A stretch of 64,000 nucleotides of DNA from a virus, in IMG/VR virus record IMGVR_UViG_3300023278_003531, positions 1 through 64,000 of that record. The stretch is one strand, 5' to 3'. A model generated the notes under the pieces. That model ran no database searches and was not told the origin of the DNA. It saw only the letters and a list, made by a program, of their open reading frames with translations. Shown piece after piece: positions 7,970 through 16,600 of this stretch (position 1 is the stretch's first letter; every line of letters begins with the position of its first letter). Made by a program: the position numbers and the translations under genes.

Positions 7970-8454
7970 TAAGAGCGTTCCCTAGAAACAATAGTGCGTT
8001 CATCCCGGCGTCTATTATTTTCAGCCTTGATCGCATTCATAAGTTCGATAATGGGCTTATCCACACCATCGAGGAGATCCCTTTCCGCAGTGGCTATAGT
8101 AAGTTCTAACTCCAGTGCGCTCAATTCCCCAGAAGAAGCAATCGCATTGGCTTCTCTCTCTTTAAGAGTACCACCGGGTATGTTACCTGATTGGATAAGG
8201 GATTTGACTCTTCGATCCAACACCTTCTTCTTTGTACTCGACTCAACCCTCGCAACATTGGATCTATACTGAAGAGTAATAAGGTACTGCCCCAACATGA
8301 CTACATACTGGGACAAAACCTGGGAGGAGTATGCCTCCATGTCCCGCGCGTTGAAGTTAAACACCTCTTCGATCTGAGAAGGAGGTGCGGCGGCATGAAG
8401 GGACAAATCATTCGACACCTGCTTCAATCTGTCTCTGACCGACTCATCCATCAT
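7969..8454 (-). CDS. Hypothetical helical protein, 161 aa
   Basis: Predominantly helical and charged, with a heptad-like stretch around residues 95-150 (ELSALELELTIATAERDLLDG) suggestive of coiled coil. I recognise no family motif. It lies between the nuclease gene (11-bp overlap) and dnaB (1-base overlap). Size, helical character and place next to recA and dnaB make a recombination mediator (UvsY-like) or a helicase loader possible, but I see no diagnostic sequence for either. Two adjacent ATGs (8454, 8451) could start it. Confidence 0.75.
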   Translation of the reverse strand: MMDESVRDRLKQVSNDLSLHAAAPPSQIEEVFNFNARDMEAYSSQVLSQYVVMLGQYLITLQYRSNVARVESSTKKKVLDRRVKSLIQSGNIPGGTLKEREANAIASSGELSALELELTIATAERDLLDGVDKPIIELMNAIKAENNRRRDERTIVSRERS

Positions 8455-8794
8455 TCTGCGCCTCTTCTATTTTGATTAGAATATCTTCTGTAGTGATCGG
8501 AATTTCGTCAAAGTTTATACGAAGAAGAGTATTGTCATGTAAATCACACCACTCCTTCTTCATCTTATCTCGTTTCTTCTGACCTTTAAAAGCCATAGCG
8601 TCTTTGTGAAAATGTTTATTGAACGAAGTGTGTTGTTGTCCCTGCACTTCCACATAGAGATTGAGTGTGGGTAGATAGAAATCAAAAAACAACCGCTGTC
8701 CTTGGAACTCCACGTACTCCTCGTGCTTGATGAGGAGATTAGGCAGCGCTTTTTGAAGACTTTCTAGTACGCTTTTTGCTAGATGGCTTGTCAT
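8444..8794 (-). CDS. PD-(D/E)XK endonuclease-like protein (Vsr/DUF559-like fold)
   Basis: 116 aa. The core FFDFYLPTLNLYVEVQGQQH gives D38, then E49-V-Q51, the pattern of small PD-(D/E)XK nucleases where Q replaces the motif lysine; H55 follows. It continues with RDKMKKEWC and a strand LLRINFDEI, matching the usual order of the Vsr/DUF559 type. It could nick mismatched, branched or foreign DNA. The gene begins inside the 3' end of recA with a 56-bp overlap and continues in a different frame. No HTH or NUMOD is visible, so it may be a repair enzyme rather than a homing endonuclease. Substrate unknown. Confidence 0.72.
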   Translation of the reverse strand: MTSHLAKSVLESLQKALPNLLIKHEEYVEFQGQRLFFDFYLPTLNLYVEVQGQQHTSFNKHFHKDAMAFKGQKKRDKMKKEWCDLHDNTLLRINFDEIPITTEDILIKIEEAQNDG

Positions 8795-9851
8795 CTACTT
8801 GCTCCCCCACAATCTCTTTTTCTGGCTCGTCAGGAACATCAACTACCCCACCTGTAATTATAAGACGTAATTGCGCTTCCAGGGAAATTTTCAGAGAAAT
8901 ATCTTTCTGTAGTTCCAATTTAGCTCTATCTTTACCCTGCCACTTATGCTCTCCATAAGTTAGCCACGAACCGCCCTTCTCAATAAGACCCATATCCACA
9001 CCCATCTCTATCAACTCGCCATCAGTATCATAGCCCATACCGTAGATCAAATCTACTTCGGCTGTTCGCCAAGGGGCTGCTCTTTTATTCTTCACCACCT
9101 TGAAGGTGGTTCGGTGACCATACACCTCACCTGTACCCGCATCCAGAAGCTTGCTGGCCTTAGACTGCCCTCCTCTAACATCTATCCTGTAAGCGGCATA
9201 GAAGGGAAGGGCCCTACCTCCGGTAGTGGTTTCTGGATTACCATAGGTTCCGATCTTATTTCGGATTTGATTGATGAAAATTAAGAGCGTGTTAGTTCTC
9301 TTGACTATAGGTAAGATCTTCTGAATTCCAGCACTTAGGAGACGGGCATGTTGTCCTATAGACTGCTGGTCAAAATCGGCTTCCATACGTGCTTCCGGAA
9401 CCAGGGCAGCAACGCTATCTATCATAACAATAGCAAACTCGCCTGTCTCCATGAGCTTCTGGGCTATACTTAAATTGGCTTCCCCGGTAGGCGCACCGTC
9501 TACAACCATGACTTGGTTTTCCGGAAGGCCGAGTCTTACCAGAAGTTCGGTATCTAAAGAATTCTCGGCATCTATGATGGCGCATTTATGACCACGGGCA
9601 CAGGCCTGCAACATGGTGGCGTAACCGAGAAAACTCTTCCCCACACCTTCTGGTCCGAAGATCTCAAGAAGAAGTCCCCGTTCAAAACCACCGCGACCTA
9701 CGGCGTTATCCAAACCCAAACATCCGGTAGAAAGATACTCACGTTCCTCCTTCGCAGCTTCTCCCAGCCACTTAATTACATGGCCGTATTCCTTTTCAAT
9801 CGCTTTAGTGGTGACGTTAATTACCTGATTATTATCAGTCGGTGTTATCAT
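8739..9851 (-). CDS. recA: RecA-family recombinase
   Basis: 370 aa with Walker A GPEGVGKS (66-73), IIDAEN with the catalytic glutamate at 96, Walker B IVMIDSVAAL (D145), and the strongly conserved loop INQIRNKIG and GNPETTTGGRALPFYA. It catalyses homologous strand pairing with ssDNA in phage recombination and recombination-dependent replication. It resembles bacterial RecA more than T4 UvsX. The C-terminal 30 residues are lysine-rich (KKRTRKSSKSA) and overlap the next gene by 56 bp. The 5' end overlaps the 180-aa gene by 17 bp. Confidence 0.94.
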   Translation of the reverse strand: MITPTDNNQVINVTTKAIEKEYGHVIKWLGEAAKEEREYLSTGCLGLDNAVGRGGFERGLLLEIFGPEGVGKSFLGYATMLQACARGHKCAIIDAENSLDTELLVRLGLPENQVMVVDGAPTGEANLSIAQKLMETGEFAIVMIDSVAALVPEARMEADFDQQSIGQHARLLSAGIQKILPIVKRTNTLLIFINQIRNKIGTYGNPETTTGGRALPFYAAYRIDVRGGQSKASKLLDAGTGEVYGHRTTFKVVKNKRAAPWRTAEVDLIYGMGYDTDGELIEMGVDMGLIEKGGSWLTYGEHKWQGKDRAKLELQKDISLKISLEAQLRLIITGGVVDVPDEPEKEIVGEQVDDKPSSKKRTRKSSKSAA

Positions 9852-10377
9852 TTAGTTTCTCCAAAATCTTCTTTCTTTTCTTTGCCGCATTCTCGAAATC
9901 CTCCTGGGAATTTTCACGATCCAAGACTTCGTTTATCTTCTCAATGTACTCATTAGTTTTTAACTCCTCCACCTCACTCACATCACCATTGACGAAATTA
10001 CAAACTCTATCCATGATAGAACGGGAGGTTAGAATAGTCAAATGATTTATCGGCTCGCGAAGTTTCAAAAACTCCTCATACTTAAACAAAGCATCTACCA
10101 ACTCGGCTGACTCTCTAACAGCATTTTTCCTGCTGAGCCCTAACTTCTGACGTGAACGAACTAAATCGGCCGCGTATAGGTTATCCTTACCCCAGTCTAT
10201 AGATGCGGGGAATTTACGATCTTCATTGTAGTAGAACCGGCGAGCATAGAAATACTCTACCAACCTCTTAACACTGGTTACCGACTCAGTGCTAGGAAAT
10301 TTTACCTTAATGACTCGATAACCCCGATCTTGAAGAGACTTGACGGCATCTTCCTCATCAAAGTATAATCCAGACAC
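9835..10377 (-). CDS. Hypothetical protein between clamp and recA, 180 aa
   Basis: I do not recognise a family. The N-terminal third looks alpha/beta (GYRVIKVKFP), the middle is helical (SAELVDALFKYEEFLKL), and the last 45 residues are highly charged and probably coiled coil. The start is GTG at 10377, which shares one base with the dnaN stop (TAGTG). The 3' end overlaps recA by 17 bp. The position between sliding clamp and RecA argues for a replication or repair role, such as a clamp-associated factor; this is inference only. Confidence 0.75.
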   Translation of the reverse strand: MSGLYFDEEDAVKSLQDRGYRVIKVKFPSTESVTSVKRLVEYFYARRFYYNEDRKFPASIDWGKDNLYAADLVRSRQKLGLSRKNAVRESAELVDALFKYEEFLKLREPINHLTILTSRSIMDRVCNFVNGDVSEVEELKTNEYIEKINEVLDRENSQEDFENAAKKRKKILEKLNDNTD

Positions 10378-11534
10378 TAATCAACCTTTTTAAGGGTACA
10401 AACAAAAGCCTTGAAAGCGTCATCCTCAGGCTCTTTCAACAGAACACCACGAGCATCCGAAGTAAAGTAAAACTCAAACTCCGCACCCCTCAACTGGCGC
10501 AAGGAATTCTGAAGCAACATGGAATCGAAGTGTAGTATGAAATCAGCAGGAGTGGAAACCTCAAGATCGGAACTCTCCGCCTCACCCGTCACGCTGGAAG
10601 TTGAGAGGCTGGCGGTTCCTTTCTCGGCAGCATCCACTACCAGGCGATGACTCTTAGCATCCACAGATGGCTGCATTCCCTGGAGAACAGACATAAATGC
10701 TTCTCGGGGGAAAGTTGCCAGTTCTAAACCGGAAGTAACCATATAGTCAGTATAGTCTGGAAACTTAGTACTAATTAAAGTACCCACCAAAGTAGTACCA
10801 CCGCTCTTCAAGAAAAACTGGTCATCCTCAACATACATATTCACAACATCGAATGAAGGATTGACCAATTTAGATGCGACGGTTGCAAACTTAAGCCCCA
10901 AAATGAAAGAGCCGCGAAGGCCATTGACCTCCGCGTCTCGTCTAAACTCTGCAATTTGAATGCCGTCTGTTGCGGCGAAGACAACTTCATCCTCGGTGAG
11001 GGTGAGTTGGATACAATTAAAGTGCAATTTGGAAACATCTTTGGATGCGGCATGTCCTACCTTGGACAGGCCGTCCATGAACTGAAAGGCTGGAAACTCA
11101 GTGGCCAAAGAATCATTGAACTCGGGGGCCTCAATGAAGAAACCAGAATTCAGCAGTGGGAAGTTCCGCACATGCTTTAGAGTATGCTCTTCAGACACAC
11201 GATTACCACCAGAAACCTTGAGAGTACTCTTGGAAGTGGTCGCGAGAATAACATTATTTGGTTCGTTATCAAAACCAAAGTCCTCAAAGGTAGCAGTAAC
11301 GGAGGTCGCTACCGCACCTGCCTTAACTAGGGCCTCCCCCTCTTCCTTAACAATTGCGGGTACTTGTACCCTAACACCTAAATTATCGTCAGAGGAAGTA
11401 AAAACCGCAGTGGATCCTTCTGCGCGAACAAGGACACCGGTCTTCTCCTCTGCGACGGCAGAACTAGCGGGTGCAATTTCGTTGCACGTGTTCAGCGCCC
11501 GCTTTAAATCTTGCGCAGCAATCTCAATCTTCAT
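10377..11534 (-). CDS. dnaN: DNA polymerase sliding clamp (DnaN beta-like)
   Basis: 385 aa, the length of bacterial beta clamps. It begins MKIEIAAQDLKRALN, as DnaN does, and contains VVFAATDGIQIAEFRR, equivalent to the conserved 'l.lvATDghRLA' segment of domain II. The end RGVLLKEPEDDAFKAFVCTLKKV matches the DnaN C-terminus 'P.ll.....e...ylimPvr' in layout. Dimers would encircle DNA as a processivity ring for a polymerase not in this window. It is the first gene of the replication operon, with GGAGAGG 5 bases before the ATG and a near-perfect sigma70 promoter about 50 bp upstream. Confidence 0.87.
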   Translation of the reverse strand: MKIEIAAQDLKRALNTCNEIAPASSAVAEEKTGVLVRAEGSTAVFTSSDDNLGVRVQVPAIVKEEGEALVKAGAVATSVTATFEDFGFDNEPNNVILATTSKSTLKVSGGNRVSEEHTLKHVRNFPLLNSGFFIEAPEFNDSLATEFPAFQFMDGLSKVGHAASKDVSKLHFNCIQLTLTEDEVVFAATDGIQIAEFRRDAEVNGLRGSFILGLKFATVASKLVNPSFDVVNMYVEDDQFFLKSGGTTLVGTLISTKFPDYTDYMVTSGLELATFPREAFMSVLQGMQPSVDAKSHRLVVDAAEKGTASLSTSSVTGEAESSDLEVSTPADFILHFDSMLLQNSLRQLRGAEFEFYFTSDARGVLLKEPEDDAFKAFVCTLKKVD

Positions 11535-11557
11535 ATGTACCTCTCCATAAGTATTAA

Positions 11558-11574
11558 GACAGGAGTCTCCTGTC
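11558..11574. promoter_or_regulatory. 17-bp perfect palindrome in dnaN leader (operator or hairpin)
   Basis: GACAGGAG-A-CTCCTGTC on the minus strand is a perfect inverted repeat with 8-base arms and a 1-base centre. It falls about 5-20 nt after the predicted transcription start and about 25 nt before the dnaN start. As DNA it looks like an operator for a dimeric repressor. As RNA it could form a short stem, though with no loop to speak of. It is followed by TTAATACTTA, not a strong U-run, so a terminator is unlikely. Confidence 0.7.
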
Positions 11575-11585
11575 GCTACAAATCA

Positions 11586-11614
11586 ACTATACGACATAGT
11601 CCCCTCAATGTCAA
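11586..11614 (-). promoter_or_regulatory. Sigma70-type promoter for the replication operon
   Basis: On the minus strand, TTGACA (11614-11609), a 17-bp spacer, then TATAGT (11591-11586). The -35 is consensus, the -10 is one mismatch from consensus and the spacing is optimal. The predicted start is near 11579, 45 nt before the dnaN ATG. It lies in the gap after the 666-aa tail gene, where one operon ends and the replication operon begins. Confidence 0.85.
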
Positions 11615-11636
11615 GTATTTAATTTCGCGGATTGAA

Positions 11637-13637
11637 TTACGGATCACCTGTAATAGTGGCGCTTAGATCTACTGGGAATACTCTATTGGCTAGAGCATTC
11701 ATATCGAAGAAGTCCCGGACAGCGGAGACTTCTGCGGGGAGGGAAACTGTTCCACCAGAACCCGTAATAATTGCTGACATGTCGAACTCTCCTTGAAGTC
11801 CAATTACGGAGGCAATGCAATTTCGTACCGCCTCATCTAATGTAGCGAAAGAAGTAAGGTTTCCTAAGCGACTTACCCGACCGGCTGCGAAATCTCCAAA
11901 CAATCCGGAGGTGATTTCACGAAAGGATCTAACATTGATCTTCCAATTCTCTGTACTGTCACCGATGAACGCATCCTGAGTACCATTGACGTAGAAGTAA
12001 TCTAGGAGCTGTCCTTCTAGTTGTATTCGAATCTCCTGAATATCTAATTCTCTGCCCCCTCTGAGCTCCGCTGCGGTTATCGAATTGCGAGCAGGTGACA
12101 CACGTGGGAGTCTACGTAAAGCTTTGATACGTGCAGGGAGATCTACATTTGGGGCACCTGCTGAAATAGCCGCACCTAAATTCAGACCACGGAAAGGCGA
12201 GAAAACAACACTAATAGTATCTGTTGTCAGGAATGTGGGTAGTTGCGGAAGCATAGGAGTGAATCTAACTAAAATAGAATCCATTGTATAGAATATTTCT
12301 TTCTGGTTTATAGTAGCGCCGAGATCGGCGTCTATAAAAGACAATATGTTAGCACCCAGATCACCTACATGTTGTGCGGTCGCAGTTGCGGAAAGGGTTA
12401 GGTTTGCGGAACCTCCTGCACAAGTGGGGCTACCTATGGTGGCGCGGATGTCAGACGCATTGAGGGTACTGATAGTTAGAATAGCAGTAACGAAAGTCTC
12501 CGAGGCCCGGAGAAATGCAGAAAGATCTGCGGTGTCACGAAGAGATTCGATGGTCGCGGGCAGGTTGTGAAGATTAGAGTTGGAAGAAATAGAAGCAAGA
12601 AGATTACTGGGGTGGAAAGGCTCTAAGGTGGCTGCCAAAAACCTATCGTGCTCACCCAAAAGCCAAGCGCTTGTGGTGGCTGCGAGAGTCTTAGAGGAAA
12701 GGAAAGTAATGGTGGCTGGGAGATCCGCTTCAACTTCTATCTCCAGACCGATTGTGGCCTTTAGATCAGCAGGGACGAGACCCAACAGCGACACAGGTAG
12801 ATCTATCAAATCCTTACTGGAACTTAGGAACGCCGAAAGATCCGACTCATCAAGGGGATCTCCTGTAATGGTGGCTGTTAGGAAATCCTCCATGCGGGAA
12901 GAAAGGGTTGCTGGTATATTTAGTTGGGCCGCTGAAAAACCTGTAACATATGCGAATAGCTTAGGGGCCGCGAGACCAAGCATTGTTCCGGGCATATCCC
13001 TATACTGAAAGGCAAAAATGTCGGCGGGAACATCAAATTTCTGAACTGATTGGATAAGGCCTGGAAGATCGTGGGGAGCCCAGATAATAGCACCCAAGTT
13101 GGTTCCGTGTTGGGAGAACACAGTTGCTGCCAGATCAGGAGCTGCTATCCCTAGGATTATTCCTCCCAAATCTTTTTGGGTAATCTGTAAACGAGCACCG
13201 AGATCAAGTTGTGCTAGAACACCTGTGATAGAAGCAGGCAAATCTGAAGAAAACAGTCCGAAGATTACAGCCTGAAGTTCTGGTAGGAATGCTACTGGAA
13301 AAACACACGCGGGAAGATCAAATGCTTCCTGAGCCCTAATAAACAAAGCCAGATCTTCCGTACCTGTCTGTACGGCACGCATAACTGCGCGAAGATCTGG
13401 AAAGTTATATGCAATAGGGGGCTTGCGAACGATACCTTCGATAATGGTAAAGTCTGAAATAAAAGAAATACCAGACTGAGTTTGATCTGAGGCTGGAGTA
13501 GGGGTACTTCCCAACACGGCCTGGATATGAGGGCCGGTATGGGCAGATATAATAGAGCGTATCAACGCCCCCGCGTCTTCACGACCGGCATTATATAGGG
13601 CACTATTATATGTATTCCTATTATAAGTACCTGCCAA
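11637..13637 (-). CDS. 666-aa D-L-x-A-x-I solenoid repeat protein (tail fibre or tip)
   Basis: About 30 copies of a short unit with consensus D-L-[PGSA]-A-x-[IVL] recur at roughly 12-13-residue spacing, best seen from residue 120 to 375 (SDLPASI, LDLGARL, KDLGGII, PDLAATV, ADLKATI, ADLPATI, HNLPATI, GDLGANI). A tight, regular period of this kind predicts a beta-solenoid or similar stack. Residues about 510-610 break the pattern and may be a globular domain, and the last copy VDLSATITGDP ends the chain. The start is TTG at 13637, with AGGAG 6 bases upstream. It is the last structural gene. I know no family name for the repeat. A host-recognition or fibre role is inferred from context. Confidence 0.72.
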   Translation of the reverse strand: MAGTYNRNTYNSALYNAGREDAGALIRSIISAHTGPHIQAVLGSTPTPASDQTQSGISFISDFTIIEGIVRKPPIAYNFPDLRAVMRAVQTGTEDLALFIRAQEAFDLPACVFPVAFLPELQAVIFGLFSSDLPASITGVLAQLDLGARLQITQKDLGGIILGIAAPDLAATVFSQHGTNLGAIIWAPHDLPGLIQSVQKFDVPADIFAFQYRDMPGTMLGLAAPKLFAYVTGFSAAQLNIPATLSSRMEDFLTATITGDPLDESDLSAFLSSSKDLIDLPVSLLGLVPADLKATIGLEIEVEADLPATITFLSSKTLAATTSAWLLGEHDRFLAATLEPFHPSNLLASISSNSNLHNLPATIESLRDTADLSAFLRASETFVTAILTISTLNASDIRATIGSPTCAGGSANLTLSATATAQHVGDLGANILSFIDADLGATINQKEIFYTMDSILVRFTPMLPQLPTFLTTDTISVVFSPFRGLNLGAAISAGAPNVDLPARIKALRRLPRVSPARNSITAAELRGGRELDIQEIRIQLEGQLLDYFYVNGTQDAFIGDSTENWKINVRSFREITSGLFGDFAAGRVSRLGNLTSFATLDEAVRNCIASVIGLQGEFDMSAIITGSGGTVSLPAEVSAVRDFFDMNALANRVFPVDLSATITGDP

Positions 13638-13683
13638 TTTTATCTCCTACAATTATTCTATTTTATATGACCCCTCTCAGTTA

Positions 13684-16600
13684 TTAGTCGGGAGTAACCT
13701 TCAATGTGTGGCCTGCTGAAATATCCACCCAAACATCCCCAGCATTCAAAGAACCCGACGACGTAGGCAATCCTGGCAAGTTCAAGTTTTGAGTGAAGGT
13801 ACCGCTGATAGAAGAAATGTCATTAGGCGTGGAAGCTACCGGATCTATAACCTCAAGACTAAAGTGAATAAACGTATCAGGGGAGGCACTAGAACCAAGA
13901 GTGAGGGTAGTACCCTGTGTGTGTAAAACACCGGGAGTAAATATATCACCCTCTACGACGTCAAGAACAGGAGTGATTGCCTGTTGCCTCAAATCAGATG
14001 TAAGATTAGGAGCGCCTCTCCAAGAACCCACGGTGGCACCGTTCTTACTAATAAAGAATGTTCGATCGCCGGTCGAGCCTGTAGGGAAAGACCCTCCATA
14101 ACTCACCCTTACTTTATTAATTCCTGCGGGTATGACAAATCTTCCCTCCTGCGCAGTGTCAAAAAAACCATCCGTATCAAAATGTACAGTATCAAAAGAA
14201 AGTGTGCCATCGCCGTTAAACGCGATGGCGCCGGAGTCAACGTCGATCCCACTAGAGCTGGCTACCTTCGCTCCCCTGAAACCTGCGGAAGAGCCGGGGC
14301 TAAGGGGAATACCTTGAAGAGTTATGGTGTCTGAAAATATACCAGATGCAGTGATAATAGATTTATCATCGATTGCCGTACTTGCGGTACCTATTGTGAT
14401 ACCATCGGTAAAGGTACCTGTTACTGCAGTAAGTTCTCCAGTACCATCTAACTCAAGAGGCTTGCCGCCCGCTGTCGTTATAGTCCCATCCCCGCTGTCA
14501 TAAGCGTCTTGAAGAGTTCCACCCCCGCCCCCTCCGCCCCCGGTAGTAATCGTTACCTGACCGCCGCCGTCATCTGTTAAAGTACCAGTAGTAACTACAA
14601 TGGTATTTACATTAGATACAGTAGGAACACCGTCAGTTTCTTTGACAGTCAAAGCGGCGCCGCCACTTGTACCTGTAGAAACAGGAGTTCCTGAGATTGT
14701 CAGAGAGTCTGAATATATACCCGAAGACAAGACGAGGGGGTCAGACACACTCGCTTGCTCGCCACTGACCGTCATGATCTGTCCATCTTCTGTTATGGTT
14801 ACTGAACCTGCACCTGCTGCAGTAACCGAACCGGTGATGGAATTGATTTCAGTAACTCCAGAGTCTGTAGAAACAGGAATACCCGAAACAGTCAGGCTGT
14901 CGGACACCGCACCGCTAGTGGTTGTAAAATGAACGGCATCTAGATTCTCTACAGTTGCGGTACCTGTAACTGTAATATCAGTAAATACGAGAGAATCGGA
15001 GAGTTCGGTCATAACCGGAATACCCGAAACCGTTGCTGACTGGCTGATCTCTACAATATCTGCATCAAGCTGGTGAGTAGTAATGTTATCACTATTGATG
15101 GTAGTAAATGACACATCCGGCGATCCGGGGGGAGGCGACATGCCCCAAATAATCAATGAGCCATCCGTATTAGTAATGGTACCCCCGTTTGTTCTTCGCG
15201 CATATAAATCGAAATCCTTGAAGGTAAGAACATTATCTAAAGTGCGGAACATCATAGTAGGTCGATATAAAACATCATCAAAAACAGATCCCTCATTAAA
15301 GGGGTGCTGTCCTGAATCTACACTATAATCTTCTCCATCTGTAACATTTTTTATCTTGTATCCAGCGGCAGTGGTATCCGTAGTCGTAGTAAAACCAGCA
15401 ATTCCAATAACTAACAACTGTTCTCGTTGGCGAGGAGTATACGTCTGAGAATATGCATTAAGTTTAGCGGACGTGGAAGATGAAATAGATTGATCCGCGG
15501 CGTCCCTAACTCCCTGAATCTGATCAAACGCTGACGTATTGACTACAAAAAATCTAGCTCTCTGTGAAGCTGAAGTTGAAGAAAATGCAATATTAGTGCT
15601 CTGCTCCATCTTCAAAATATGAGAACCCGCTGTTAGGGTTTCAATAACTGCGCCTGGGCAGGGGGATTTAAAATTGTTACCTGACTCTGCCTGAGTCATC
15701 AGCTCGGCACCGTCCAATAAGAATCTATTTCGACCTTCAAGTCCCGCACTAAGCTCACTCCCAAATAGTATGAGGTATTCTCCAGTTTCGGGGGCGGTAA
15801 AATTAAGCGATGAGAAAAATTTACCTGTGTTATCAAAATCTTCAAAGGCGGACTGGTCGTGTGTTTGTCCTGTATCACTTCCATTAGTAAACCAATAGTC
15901 AGTCCCCGACACAAGACTCATCTGCTCAAGAGGAACAGAAACAATACCCATTGCGCCGTATTGACCGGTATTAGCACCGGAACCTAACTTAACTTGAATC
16001 GTAGCGGCAGAAACAGCGTCACCTGTAATGACCTTAAATCCCGCAACCTCAGCACCGCCCGTATGCCCAATTTTTACAGAAGACTGGGCGGCGCCTTCAG
16101 CCATGACAGACGTACCAAACCGGGCACGTATGTCCAAACTACCCGTGCTGGCGCTCGAAGTATCAAAACCAATATTACCTCTATAAAAAACAAGAGACTC
16201 GCCTGCTGAAATAGGGGCCGTCGAATGAACTGTCGTAAATGCAGCTGAGCTCATAGTGCCGGTAGAGTCATCAAAACTACCAAGAGCTGATGGAAAACTA
16301 CTAACAGGTATTTCTCCAAAAGTTGCAATACCTGAAACAGTCACGTCTTCCTTGAAATCGGCCGGGCCAGAAACTACCAATGACCCCGATGCTGTAATCC
16401 AACCCGCCTCGATTAGATTATCTACGGTGAGAGTACCTGAGATATTAACATTACCAAACTCATCTTTTGGAACAAACTCTGGCGAACCTGAGATACCTAC
16501 AAAAGTTTCTAACGCAATGATGGCATCCTTAAGTTCGTTGTGGTGCTCCGCCATGACAGTGAAATCCACATTATCATTTTGGTTATGTGCGACTGCGGTC

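Noticed and set aside
11637-13637. CRISPR-like or DNA-level tandem repeat array in the 666-aa gene
   Set aside because: The repeats are conserved as protein (D-L-x-A-x-I) but diverged as DNA and lie in an open frame; there are no spacers.
13638-13683. Terminator or promoter between the 1056- and 666-aa genes
   Set aside because: The gap is AT-rich with a ribosome site but no stem with U-run and no paired -35/-10 boxes.
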